Under the pieces are notes generated by a model, which did no database searches, was not told the DNA's origin, and saw only the letters and a program-made list of their open reading frames with translations. Positions 5,214 through 10,663 of a DNA stretch of 10,663 bases are shown here, piece by piece. Numbering within the stretch: the stretch's first letter is position 1; each line of letters opens with the position of its first letter. The translations under genes were made by a program, and so were the position numbers. Origin of the DNA: Chloroflexota bacterium (GTDB taxonomy: Bacteria; Chloroflexota; Limnocylindria; Limnocylindrales; CSP1-4); contig JAJYGO010000138.1 of assembly GCA_021785115.1 (NCBI GenBank), positions 1-10,663 on the forward strand. Direction: 5' to 3'.

Positions 5214-5827
5214 GGCCTGTCCTCCCCCTGGAGCTGTCGGGCGAACGCCAGCAGGCGCTCGACCAGTCGGTTGTCGCGCCGGCTCAGCGGCCGGCGCACG
5301 TGGAGCTCGATGTCCGGGGCGACGCTGATCCGCTCCCACGTCGACCGCTCGACGGTGGGCGGCGCAGCCTCCGCGGCGGGTGGCGGGGTCGCCGGTGCTG
5401 CCTTGGCGACGTCCGGCCCGGGGGCCGCGGGCGCCGCCGGCACGGCCGGTTCGAGCCGCCGGCTGAGGGGCGTCGGGGCGCCGAGGCTCCCGAACGCCTG
5501 CGTCTGCTCCGCCGTGCCGCCGAGGAGCGAGCGGACGTACTCGAGCGCCGAGCCCGTCGGCGTCGCGGGCGCGTCCGCGGTCGGCGCGAGCTCGACCACG
5601 TCCGAATCGGGCAGCTCGGCGAGCCGCCGGCGGATCTCGGCGAGCGGCAGGTGGGCGTCGCGGAGCCTCGCAATCAGGCGGAGCCGGGCGAGGGTCGAGT
5701 CGGGGTACCGGGTCGCCGGCCCCTCGCGCCCGGCCGACGGGATCAGCCCCTGGGCGAGGTAGTAGCGGATCGTCCGGACCGGCAGCCCGGCGAGGGCAGA
5801 GAGCTCGGAGATGGAGTGGTCACCCAT
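5210..5827 (-). CDS. MerR-family transcriptional regulator with long linker and C-terminal domain
   Basis: The product has 205 residues. Residues 5-70 are a MerR winged HTH: SISELSALAGLPVRTIRYYLAQGLIP, then a wing with TRYPDSTLARLRLIARLRDAHLPLAEIRRRLAEL. The usual MerR dimerisation coiled coil is missing; residues 78-158 form an Ala/Pro-rich linker. A conserved-looking C-terminal piece follows (159-200: ERSTWERISVAPDIELHVRR, then a helix). No metal-binding cysteines occur, so it is not a classical metal sensor. The C-terminal piece may sense a ligand or bind the VWA partner, since the two genes overlap by 4 bases. The ATG at 5827 lies 7 bases after the -10 box with no ribosome site, so the mRNA is probably leaderless. 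Autoregulation is likely because a palindrome sits inside its own promoter spacer. Confidence 0.85.
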   Translation of the reverse strand: MGDHSISELSALAGLPVRTIRYYLAQGLIPSAGREGPATRYPDSTLARLRLIARLRDAHLPLAEIRRRLAELPDSDVVELAPTADAPATPTGSALEYVRSLLGGTAEQTQAFGSLGAPTPLSRRLEPAVPAAPAAPGPDVAKAAPATPPPAAEAAPPTVERSTWERISVAPDIELHVRRPLSRRDNRLVERLLAFARQLQGEDRP

Positions 5828-5833
5828 GCCGCG

Positions 5834-5862
5834 ATCCTAGCAGTGCACAGTGACACTGTCAA
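5834..5862 (-). promoter_or_regulatory. merR promoter with internal palindrome (leaderless start)
   Basis: On the minus strand TTGACA (5857-5862) and TAGGAT (5834-5839) are 17 bases apart, close to an ideal housekeeping promoter. The palindrome ACAGTG-A-CACTGT (5847-5859, 13 bp) covers the -35 and the spacer, where MerR proteins usually bind. Only 6 bases separate the -10 box from the merR ATG, so transcription should start at or next to the A of the start codon. Confidence 0.75.
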
Positions 5863-6127
5863 GATAGATGGACGCGGCGGCCGCGGCGTGCCCCTAGGCT
5901 GTCGTGGCCGGCGCGTGGACGCATCCAGGGACCCCGGCAACTCACGAAACGTCAGGGCCCCTCCGACATCGCGCCGAAACTGGTGCGTTGACGCACCGGC
6001 GCTCTTTGCGTTCAGCCGCCCAGCACGACAAGGGTACTGTCCGGACCCTGCCGAAGGTCCCATACTCGCGGCTGCCTGCTGGTCAGGACGGGGGGAGTGC
6101 CCCCGACAGCGAGGAGGACGTTTGGGG
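5863..6127 (+). promoter_or_regulatory. Leader region of the secreted-protein gene
   Basis: No gene lies in this 265-base stretch. It holds GGTGCG-TTGA-CGCACC (5982-5997, a 6-bp hairpin), GACA-N7-TGTC (6027-6041) overlapping a weak -10-like TACTGT (6035-6040), and a 6-bp stem of G and C (6089-6105) ending only 6 bases before the AGGAGG ribosome site (6112-6117). I cannot point to a convincing -35/-10 pair. The hairpins may affect translation of the gene at 6128. Confidence 0.4.
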
Positions 6128-8197
6128 ATGAAGCGGCAACGCATTCGGCTACCCATCGCGGTCGCCGCAAGTGGCGTCATGGTCATGTCCATGCTGACAT
6201 CCGCGGCGCCCGTGACGGCGGCCGGCCCGGGGGCGGCCACCATCACGCGGTCTGGCACAGCGGTGCCGCAGACGGGCGCCTTCACGCCGTCGGGCAGCGG
6301 CGACGTGACGCAGGTCGAGTTCCAGGGCCAGGAGGCCGACGCGGCGGCACCGGCGCCGTACGCGGGGACGATCGCCGACCGCAGCCTGTCGAGCGGTCCG
6401 GGCAAGGGCGTCTCGACGGGCAGCAACCCGCAGGCGAAGTCGAACCCGGGCTTCGTGAACGGCTTCGAGGGGCTCAACCTCTACCAGCAGCGCTATGCGC
6501 GAGGCGGCAACCAGTTCACGGTCGAGCCGCCGGACCAGGGCATGTGCGTCGGCAACGGCTACGTGGTCGAGGCCGTCAACGACGTCTTCAACGTGTATGA
6601 CAGCTCCGGGAACTCGCTGCTGCCGGACAACACGGCCACGAACATCGTGTCCGGTTTCCCGCGCAACGTGGACCACGCGATCGACCTGAACTCGTTCCTG
6701 GGCTACCCGCCGGCCATCGACCGATCGACGGGCGCCACCGGCCCGTCCGTCACCGACCCGAGCTGCCTCTACGACGTCGCGACGAACCGGTTCTTCCTCG
6801 TCGTGCTCACGTACGTGTGGGATGGCGCGACCGGCTACTTCGACGACCACCTCGACCTCGCGGTGAGCCAGACTGGCGACCCGACCGGGCAGTGGAACGT
6901 CTACCGCATCGACGTCACCAATGACGGCACGGACATCGGCGGCACCGGCGCGAACGCCGGCCCGTACCTGGGCGACTACCCGCACATGGGCGCCGACGCC
7001 AACGGCATCTACCTCACCACGAACGCCTACCCGTGGTACGGCAACGGCTTCGGGGGCGCCCAGATCTACGCCCTCTCGAAGGCGCAGCTGGCGGCCGGCG
7101 CGTCGAGCGTCACGATGGTCCACATCGACACCTCGGGCATGGTGAACGAGCCCGGCTACTCGCTCCCGAACCAGCCGGGCTTCACGGTCTGGCCGGCGCA
7201 GTCGCCGAGCAGGCAGTTCAACACGAGCAACGGCGGCACCGAGTACTTCATGAGCTCGAACGCTGCGGCCGAGGCGGTCGATCCGGTCTACGGGTACCAC
7301 AGCGACTACGTCTCCAGCCAGCTGGTCGTGTGGACGCTCACCAACACGTCGTCCCTCAACTCAGCGTCCCCGGCGCTGAGCCTCGGCAACAGGGTCGTGA
7401 CGGTCGAGACCTACGCCTTCCCGCCGAAGCAGCAGCAGCCGGGCGCCGGCGCCGCCCCCGGCACCAACACGCCGCAGGGCTACTGCCTCAACGACACCAC
7501 GACGCAGCTGTTCAACGGCGCGACGGGCTGCTGGAAGCTCCTCGTCGGCGCACAGCCGAAGAACGAGGTCGTCTCGACGCCGGACTCGAACGACACCCGC
7601 ATGCAGCAGGTGACGTACGCGAACGGCAGGCTGTGGGGCGCCCTCGACACGGCCGTCAACCCTGACGGCGGTGCGCAGCGGGCCGGGATCGCCTACTTCG
7701 TCGTCAACCCCTCCGCCGGGAAGGTGGTCACCCAGGGCTACCTCGGCGCGACCGGCTACGACTTCGTGTACCCGGCCATCGGCGTGACGGCCAGCGGCCG
7801 TGGCGTGATGGCCTTCACGGCCACCGGCGACTCGACCTTCCCGAGCGCGGCCTACGCCCCGATCGACGCCATCCACGGCGTCGGCGCCTGGGGCATCGTG
7901 CCGGGCGGCCAGGGCATGGCGCCCGACGACGGCTTCACGAGCTACGCCGCGTTCGTCGGCAACCCGCCTCGGACTCGGTGGGGCGACTACGGCGAGGCGG
8001 CCGTGGACGGCAACGCCGTCTGGATCGCGAGCGAGTACGTCTCGTCTGCCTGCAGCTACACCGACTGGGGCGGCCCGTACTTCGCGGGCGGCTCCGGCGA
8101 CAACCTGCTCGGCACCTGCGCCGGCGCGGACCACGGCCCCGGCCAGCGCACCGCGCTCGGCAACTGGTCGACCTTCATCAGCAAGTTCATCCCGTAG
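6128..8197 (+). CDS. Secreted propeller-like protein of unknown function
   Basis: The product has 689 residues. A classical signal peptide is visible: basic MKRQRIR, hydrophobic core to about residue 25, and an Ala-rich cleavage region near VTAA (29-32). The mature protein is rich in Gly, Asn, Thr, Tyr and Asp. It shows repeating motifs of a large family of exported proteins with predicted beta-propeller fold: EPPDQGMCVGNGYVVEAVND (133-152), YDVATNRFFLVVLTY, DLAVSQTGDPTGQWNVYRIDV, and GDYPHMGADANGIYLTTN. Several cysteines could form disulfides. No catalytic site or membrane anchor is seen, so it is probably released or envelope-associated. ATG at 6128 follows AGGAGG at 10 bases; an in-frame TTG at 6122 is possible but less likely. 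The frame is open far upstream only because of GC bias. A strong terminator follows, so it is monocistronic. Confidence 0.78.
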   Translation: MKRQRIRLPIAVAASGVMVMSMLTSAAPVTAAGPGAATITRSGTAVPQTGAFTPSGSGDVTQVEFQGQEADAAAPAPYAGTIADRSLSSGPGKGVSTGSNPQAKSNPGFVNGFEGLNLYQQRYARGGNQFTVEPPDQGMCVGNGYVVEAVNDVFNVYDSSGNSLLPDNTATNIVSGFPRNVDHAIDLNSFLGYPPAIDRSTGATGPSVTDPSCLYDVATNRFFLVVLTYVWDGATGYFDDHLDLAVSQTGDPTGQWNVYRIDVTNDGTDIGGTGANAGPYLGDYPHMGADANGIYLTTNAYPWYGNGFGGAQIYALSKAQLAAGASSVTMVHIDTSGMVNEPGYSLPNQPGFTVWPAQSPSRQFNTSNGGTEYFMSSNAAAEAVDPVYGYHSDYVSSQLVVWTLTNTSSLNSASPALSLGNRVVTVETYAFPPKQQQPGAGAAPGTNTPQGYCLNDTTTQLFNGATGCWKLLVGAQPKNEVVSTPDSNDTRMQQVTYANGRLWGALDTAVNPDGGAQRAGIAYFVVNPSAGKVVTQGYLGATGYDFVYPAIGVTASGRGVMAFTATGDSTFPSAAYAPIDAIHGVGAWGIVPGGQGMAPDDGFTSYAAFVGNPPRTRWGDYGEAAVDGNAVWIASEYVSSACSYTDWGGPYFAGGSGDNLLGTCAGADHGPGQRTALGNWSTFISKFIP

Positions 8198-8251
8198 CCC
8201 CTCGGGCCCGGCCGGCGAGCCCGGCCGCGGTCCTCCGGACGCGCGTTTCAC

Positions 8252-8281
8252 CCAGGGCCCCGGGCGATCCCGGGGCCCTGG
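8252..8281 (+). terminator. Strong terminator of the secreted-protein gene
   Basis: CCAGGGCCCCGGG (8252-8264) and CCCGGGGCCCTGG (8269-8281) form a perfect 13-bp stem with loop CGAT, followed by CATTTG. It starts 55 bases past the stop codon. The following T-run is short (3 T), as is common in GC-rich bacteria. Confidence 0.8.
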
Positions 8282-8347
8282 CATTTGCGGCGCCAGCGGG
8301 CTCCGCTCCGCCTGCACCGCGGCCGCCAGCTGAGGGATCGGCCCGGC

Positions 8348-8410
8348 GTCCACTGCGGCGTGGCGCCCGGCGCCCGAAGCGCGACCCATGCTAGCCGTGC
8401 ACTGCGGCGT
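8348..8410 (+). repeat. Pair of 14-base direct repeats in the spacer
   Basis: GTCCACTGCGGCGT (8348-8361) and GTGCACTGCGGCGT (8397-8410) differ at one base and are 49 bases apart. They lie upstream of the promoter-like box of the next gene and could be a pair of regulator sites, or chance in GC-rich DNA. The remainder of 8282-8563 holds no gene that I can support. Confidence 0.3.
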
Positions 8411-8478
8411 ATCCCCTCGCCGCGGCCGCTCCTCGTCGGGGGCCGAGGGCGCCTGGGGCGTCCGAAGCCGCGCACCTC

Positions 8479-8510
8479 TATAGTCTGAGGCCGCGCCGCG
8501 TCCGCGGCGC
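8479..8510 (+). promoter_or_regulatory. -10-like box and leader hairpin
   Basis: TATAGT (8479-8484) is a good -10 box in very GC-rich DNA, without a clear -35. Nine bases later GCGCCGCG (8493-8500) and CGCGGCGC (8503-8510) form a perfect 8-bp inverted repeat, which would be in the leader of the gene starting at 8564. Confidence 0.4.
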
Positions 8511-8563
8511 TTGGCGCCGCCCCCGCGGGCCACGACAGGTTGCACCCACGGGTGAGTTCCGGC

Positions 8564-9883
8564 ATGGACGACTCCGAGCGGTCGGGCGAAGGGCCCGAGG
8601 GCGACGCTGCGGCCCAGGGCGAAGCGCCCGATGGCGGCCCCCAGCCTCGCGCGGCCACGCCGCACCCCCGCCGCCGCAGGCTGCTGCTCGCCCTCGGCGC
8701 GGTCGCGGCGGTCGTCGCCGTGTGGCTCGCCTTCTCGCTCGGCCCGGCGCTGACGGCTCCGGGCACCGACCCCCTCGACGCGCGGGTTGCCGAGTGGGCG
8801 CGGTCGAACGGCATGAGCTTCGTCGTCGACACGCTCGAGCAGGTTCAGTACGCGCTGTTCCCGCCCCGGGTCGGCGGCACCGTCGCGGGCGGGATCCCGG
8901 AGGCGTCGCCAGTGGTGGGTGCCCTGGCCCCGGGCGACTCGGGGAGCCCGTCGGCATCGTCGGCCCCGGCGCCGAGCGGCCCGCCCCAGAGCCCGGGCCC
9001 CAACGTCGCCTCGAGCGCCAGCCCCTCGCTCGGCCCGAGCGCCTCGCCGACCCCGCTCCCCGCGCCCGACCCGATCCAGCCGATGGTCAGCCCGCCCCTG
9101 CCCGGGGAGGGCGTCTGGAAGACGCTCGCCCTGCTCCACGGCCAGCCGGCGATCCGTGTCGCGTACCTGCGGCCGGACGCGCAGCACACCAGCTACCTGG
9201 TCGCGGTGGCCTGGATGGACCAGAGCCTCGTCCAGCTGGTCCTGCACCCGGGCTTCCAGCTGCCCGGCGGCTCGGGCTGGTCCGAGCCGGACGACGTGCC
9301 GGTCTCGCAGCGCGACGCCCTGCTCGCCACGTTCAACTCGGGCTTCCGGCTGGCCGACGCCAACGGCGGCTACTGGCAGGGCGGCAAGACCGCGGCGCCG
9401 CTGCGGACGGGCGCGGCGTCGATGGTGTTCTACAAGGACGGGCGCCTCGACGTGGTCAGGTGGAGCCCGGAGATGCTCGGCCCCGACGTGGTGGCGGTGC
9501 GCCAGAGCCTCATCCTGCTCGTGGACAACGGCGCGATCACGCCCGAGGTGACCAGCGACTCGCAGGCCTCGTGGGGGCTGACGTTCACCGGCGCCGCCTC
9601 CGTCTGGCGGACCGCCATCGGCATCCGCGCGGACGGCTCGCTGGTGTTCGTGTGCGGGCCGGCGATGTCCGTGCGCACGCTGGCCGAGATCGTCCAGGCC
9701 GCGGGCGCCGTGCGCGCGATGCAGCTCGACATCAACTACTCGTGGACCAACTTCATGACCTACACGCACCCGAGCCACGGCGTGGCCGTGCCGCACATGA
9801 TCAACAGCGACGCGGTGCCCAACCCCTACCGCTACCTCTACCCGTCGTCGCGGGACTTCGTCGCGGTCCTGGCCCGCCCCTGA
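8564..9883 (+). CDS. Membrane-anchored phosphodiester-glycosidase (NAGPA)-like protein
   Basis: The product has 439 residues. A cytoplasmic acidic tail (1-33) and RRRR (36-39) are followed by one membrane segment (40-62), a short folded piece (TDPLDARVAEWARSNGMSFVVDTLE), a Ser/Pro/Ala linker (about 112-180), then an extracellular domain. That domain has the marks of PF09992: FNSGF (257-261), GGY (268-270), DG then VRQSLILLVDNG (312-323), WGLTFTG, WRTAIGI (348-354), and AMQLDIN (385-391). The family includes the enzyme uncovering GlcNAc-1-P phosphodiesters. In bacteria it is linked to cell-wall or polysaccharide turnover, but the substrate here is unknown. ATG at 8564 (GGTGAG 7 bases before) is preferred; in-frame GTG 8552 and TTG 8540 are possible. 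It points the same way as the secreted-protein gene but has its own promoter-like box. Confidence 0.82.
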   Translation: MDDSERSGEGPEGDAAAQGEAPDGGPQPRAATPHPRRRRLLLALGAVAAVVAVWLAFSLGPALTAPGTDPLDARVAEWARSNGMSFVVDTLEQVQYALFPPRVGGTVAGGIPEASPVVGALAPGDSGSPSASSAPAPSGPPQSPGPNVASSASPSLGPSASPTPLPAPDPIQPMVSPPLPGEGVWKTLALLHGQPAIRVAYLRPDAQHTSYLVAVAWMDQSLVQLVLHPGFQLPGGSGWSEPDDVPVSQRDALLATFNSGFRLADANGGYWQGGKTAAPLRTGAASMVFYKDGRLDVVRWSPEMLGPDVVAVRQSLILLVDNGAITPEVTSDSQASWGLTFTGAASVWRTAIGIRADGSLVFVCGPAMSVRTLAEIVQAAGAVRAMQLDINYSWTNFMTYTHPSHGVAVPHMINSDAVPNPYRYLYPSSRDFVAVLARP

Positions 9884-9886
9884 GCC

Positions 9887-9900
9887 GCGCCCCGGGGCGC
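9887..9900 (+). terminator. 14-bp palindrome right after the stop codon
   Basis: GCGCCCCGGGGCGC starts 4 bases after the stop codon. As a hairpin it would have 5 bp and a 4-base loop, with no T-run. It is a weak terminator candidate. Confidence 0.35.
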
Positions 9901-10185
9901 CCCCGCGAGCGCGCGGCCGGGCGAGTGGCGGTGCCGCGACTGCAAGGAACTCCAAAGGTGCCGCAGGGCCCGCGGTAAGGGCGGTGTCGCCGGCGGGCCC
10001 CTAGGTTCGACTGGCGACTCGCCGGCGACCGGGACGCGAGGCGCCGAAGCCGGCCGGGCCCTCGGGACCGCCGAGTGCCGTCAGGCCGGGCCAACCCCGC
10101 GACGCGCCGGGCGCACCCCCCGCCCCGGGCGCACCCCCGGTGCTGCGCGGTGCGGCCGACGCCCTCGAGCCAAGGGAGACTAGCG
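9901..10185. other. Gene-poor spacer with inverted and direct repeats
   Basis: I see no gene in this 285-base stretch. It contains a perfect 10-bp inverted repeat, GTCGCCGGCG (9986-9995) and CGCCGGCGAC (10020-10029) with a 24-base loop, and two copies of CCGGGCGCACCCCC (10107-10120 and 10125-10138). The tRNA-like GGTTCGA (10004-10010) inside the loop has no pairing flanks and is not a T arm. Confidence 0.4.
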
Positions 10186-10224
10186 ATGCGAGCCCTCGTC
10201 ATCGGAGCCAGCGGGGCGGTGGAC
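10186..10224 (+). pseudogene. N-terminal remnant of a Rossmann-fold (SDR/NmrA-like) gene
   Basis: A proper gene start is present: GGGAG (10174-10178), 7 bases, ATG. The first residues MRALVIGASGAVDG match the first beta strand and glycine loop (GxxGxxG, here GASGAVDG with the last position intact) of NAD(P)-binding short-chain reductases. After that the reading gives HRVPQRVPQQAARWALGH and similar low-complexity sequence that soon becomes the antisense of the YggT-like gene. The frame stays open to the window end, so there is no stop to mark the break. The likely reading is a deletion that joined a gene start to the 3' end of a convergent neighbour. A real short leader peptide is a weaker alternative. 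Confidence 0.5.
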
Positions 10225-10230
10225 GGCCAC

Positions 10231-10254
10231 CGCGTGCCGCAGCGCGTGCCGCAG
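10231..10254 (+). repeat. Two tandem copies of a 12-base unit
   Basis: CGCGTGCCGCAG occurs twice without gap, followed by another CAG. It lies just where the Rossmann-like similarity is lost, between that remnant and the end of the YggT-like gene. Confidence 0.6.
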
Positions 10255-10272
10255 CAGGCCGCGCGCTGGGCG

Positions 10273-10663
10273 CTAGGCCACGCGGCTGAACACGCCCAGG
10301 ACGGCGAGCACCGCCGCCTCGAGCAGGGTCCAGCCGACGAACGCGGTGATCGCCGTGAGGTCGAGCAGCGACCGGCCGATGTGCACGACGCCCTCCCGCA
10401 GGATGCCGTCGAACGGCGCCACCAGGGGTCGGCCCGCATCGACGATCCACGCCACCGCAGGGGCGGCCTCGCGGGCGCCGACGAGGAGCAGCAGGACGCG
10501 CAGCCCGATGACGAGCTGCACGAGGCCGAAGGTGACGACCGCGATGCGCCGGAGCGTATCGACAGCTGTCGGCTGTTCACCGGCCGTCGCGCGGGAGGTG
10601 CGCGCGGTCGGGGCCGGCAAGGCCGGGGTCGGCTCGCCGTAGTGGCGCTCGACGGTGGTGTGC
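10273..10663 (-). CDS. YggT-like membrane protein, 5' end beyond window
   Basis: The visible part has about 129 residues. A polar N-terminal part (HTTVERHYGEPTPALPAP, then TARTSRATAGEQPTAVDTLRR) is followed by a first membrane segment (IAVVTFGLVQLVIGLRVLLLLVG), an amphipathic stretch with RPLVAPFDGILREG, and a second membrane segment (DLTAITAFVGWTLLEAAVLAVLGVF) ending SRVA. Two helices joined by a P-F-x-G-I loop are typical of YggT proteins (PF02325), small envelope proteins of uncertain role often near cell-division or septum genes. An in-frame TTG at 10620 could serve as start, but the frame stays open to the window edge (HTTVERHYGE), so the true start is probably just outside. It converges on the Rossmann-gene remnant; its stop codon lies only about 50 bases from where that similarity ends. 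Confidence 0.68.
   Translation of the reverse strand, partial: HTTVERHYGEPTPALPAPTARTSRATAGEQPTAVDTLRRIAVVTFGLVQLVIGLRVLLLLVGAREAAPAVAWIVDAGRPLVAPFDGILREGVVHIGRSLLDLTAITAFVGWTLLEAAVLAVLGVFSRVA

Noticed and set aside
5198..6127. In-frame upstream extension of the secreted-protein gene
   Set aside because: This part is antisense to merR and has no protein-like composition. The signal peptide and ribosome site fix the start at 6128.
8285..8488. 67-codon plus-strand frame in the spacer after the terminator
   Set aside because: Non-ATG start directly on the terminator tail, no ribosome site, Arg-rich low-complexity product.
7361..9955. 864-codon minus-strand frame across the secreted and NAGPA-like genes
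   Set aside because: Shadow of two well-supported plus-strand genes; composition is Arg/Gly/Val/His-rich without domains.
10003..10011. GGTTCGA as part of a tRNA T arm
   Set aside because: No 5-bp stem flanks it and no acceptor or D arm lies at the right distance on either strand.
1..10663. CRISPR array, insertion sequence or replication origin
   Set aside because: No regularly spaced repeats, no transposase-like protein and no DnaA-box cluster were seen.

Overview
The window is a very GC-rich bacterial chromosome segment with GC-biased third codon positions, GTG/TTG starts and many long spurious antisense reading frames. The gene mix is NrtR-type Nudix regulator, MerR-VWA pair, secreted propeller-like protein, membrane-anchored phosphodiester-glycosidase-like protein and YggT-like protein. 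Together with at least one promoter that looks leaderless, it suggests a soil- or sediment-type Chloroflexota (Limnocylindria-like) or deep-branching Actinomycetota. This is inference from style; no marker gene is present.

Layout. Positions 1-2000 look like an accessory patch. Two 52-bp direct repeats (44-95 and 1865-1916, 48/52 identical) each contain exactly nucleotides 1-38 of a tRNA-Gly(CCC) on the minus strand plus the same leader, and both diverge just after the anticodon loop. Between them lie a DUF4242-type small protein gene (minus strand) and a two-gene HTH/PIN-domain cassette that looks like a toxin-antitoxin pair with its own promoter. Positions 2064-3465 hold a phage-holin-IV-like membrane protein (minus) and, divergently, an NrtR-family regulator whose Nudix catalytic glutamates are gone. 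Its promoter carries two mirrored operator-like palindromes.

Positions 3642-5862 are a minus-strand block: MerR-family regulator, VWA-domain protein (ATGA overlap) and a 66-residue cysteine-rich protein. The merR promoter and the region before the cysteine-rich gene share TGTCAC-N10-TAGGRT, which suggests the three genes form one small regulon. This MerR/VWA/Cys-rich module is the best candidate for an undescribed system here. The merR promoter places its -10 box so close to the start codon that the message is probably leaderless.

Positions 6128-9883 encode two exported or surface proteins on the plus strand, separated by a strong terminator hairpin: a 689-residue secreted protein and a 439-residue single-pass protein with a NAGPA-type domain. 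The end of the window has a gene-poor GC-rich spacer, a well-formed start of a Rossmann-fold dehydrogenase-like gene that loses its similarity after about a dozen codons, and the 3' part of a YggT-like membrane protein gene running in from beyond the right edge.
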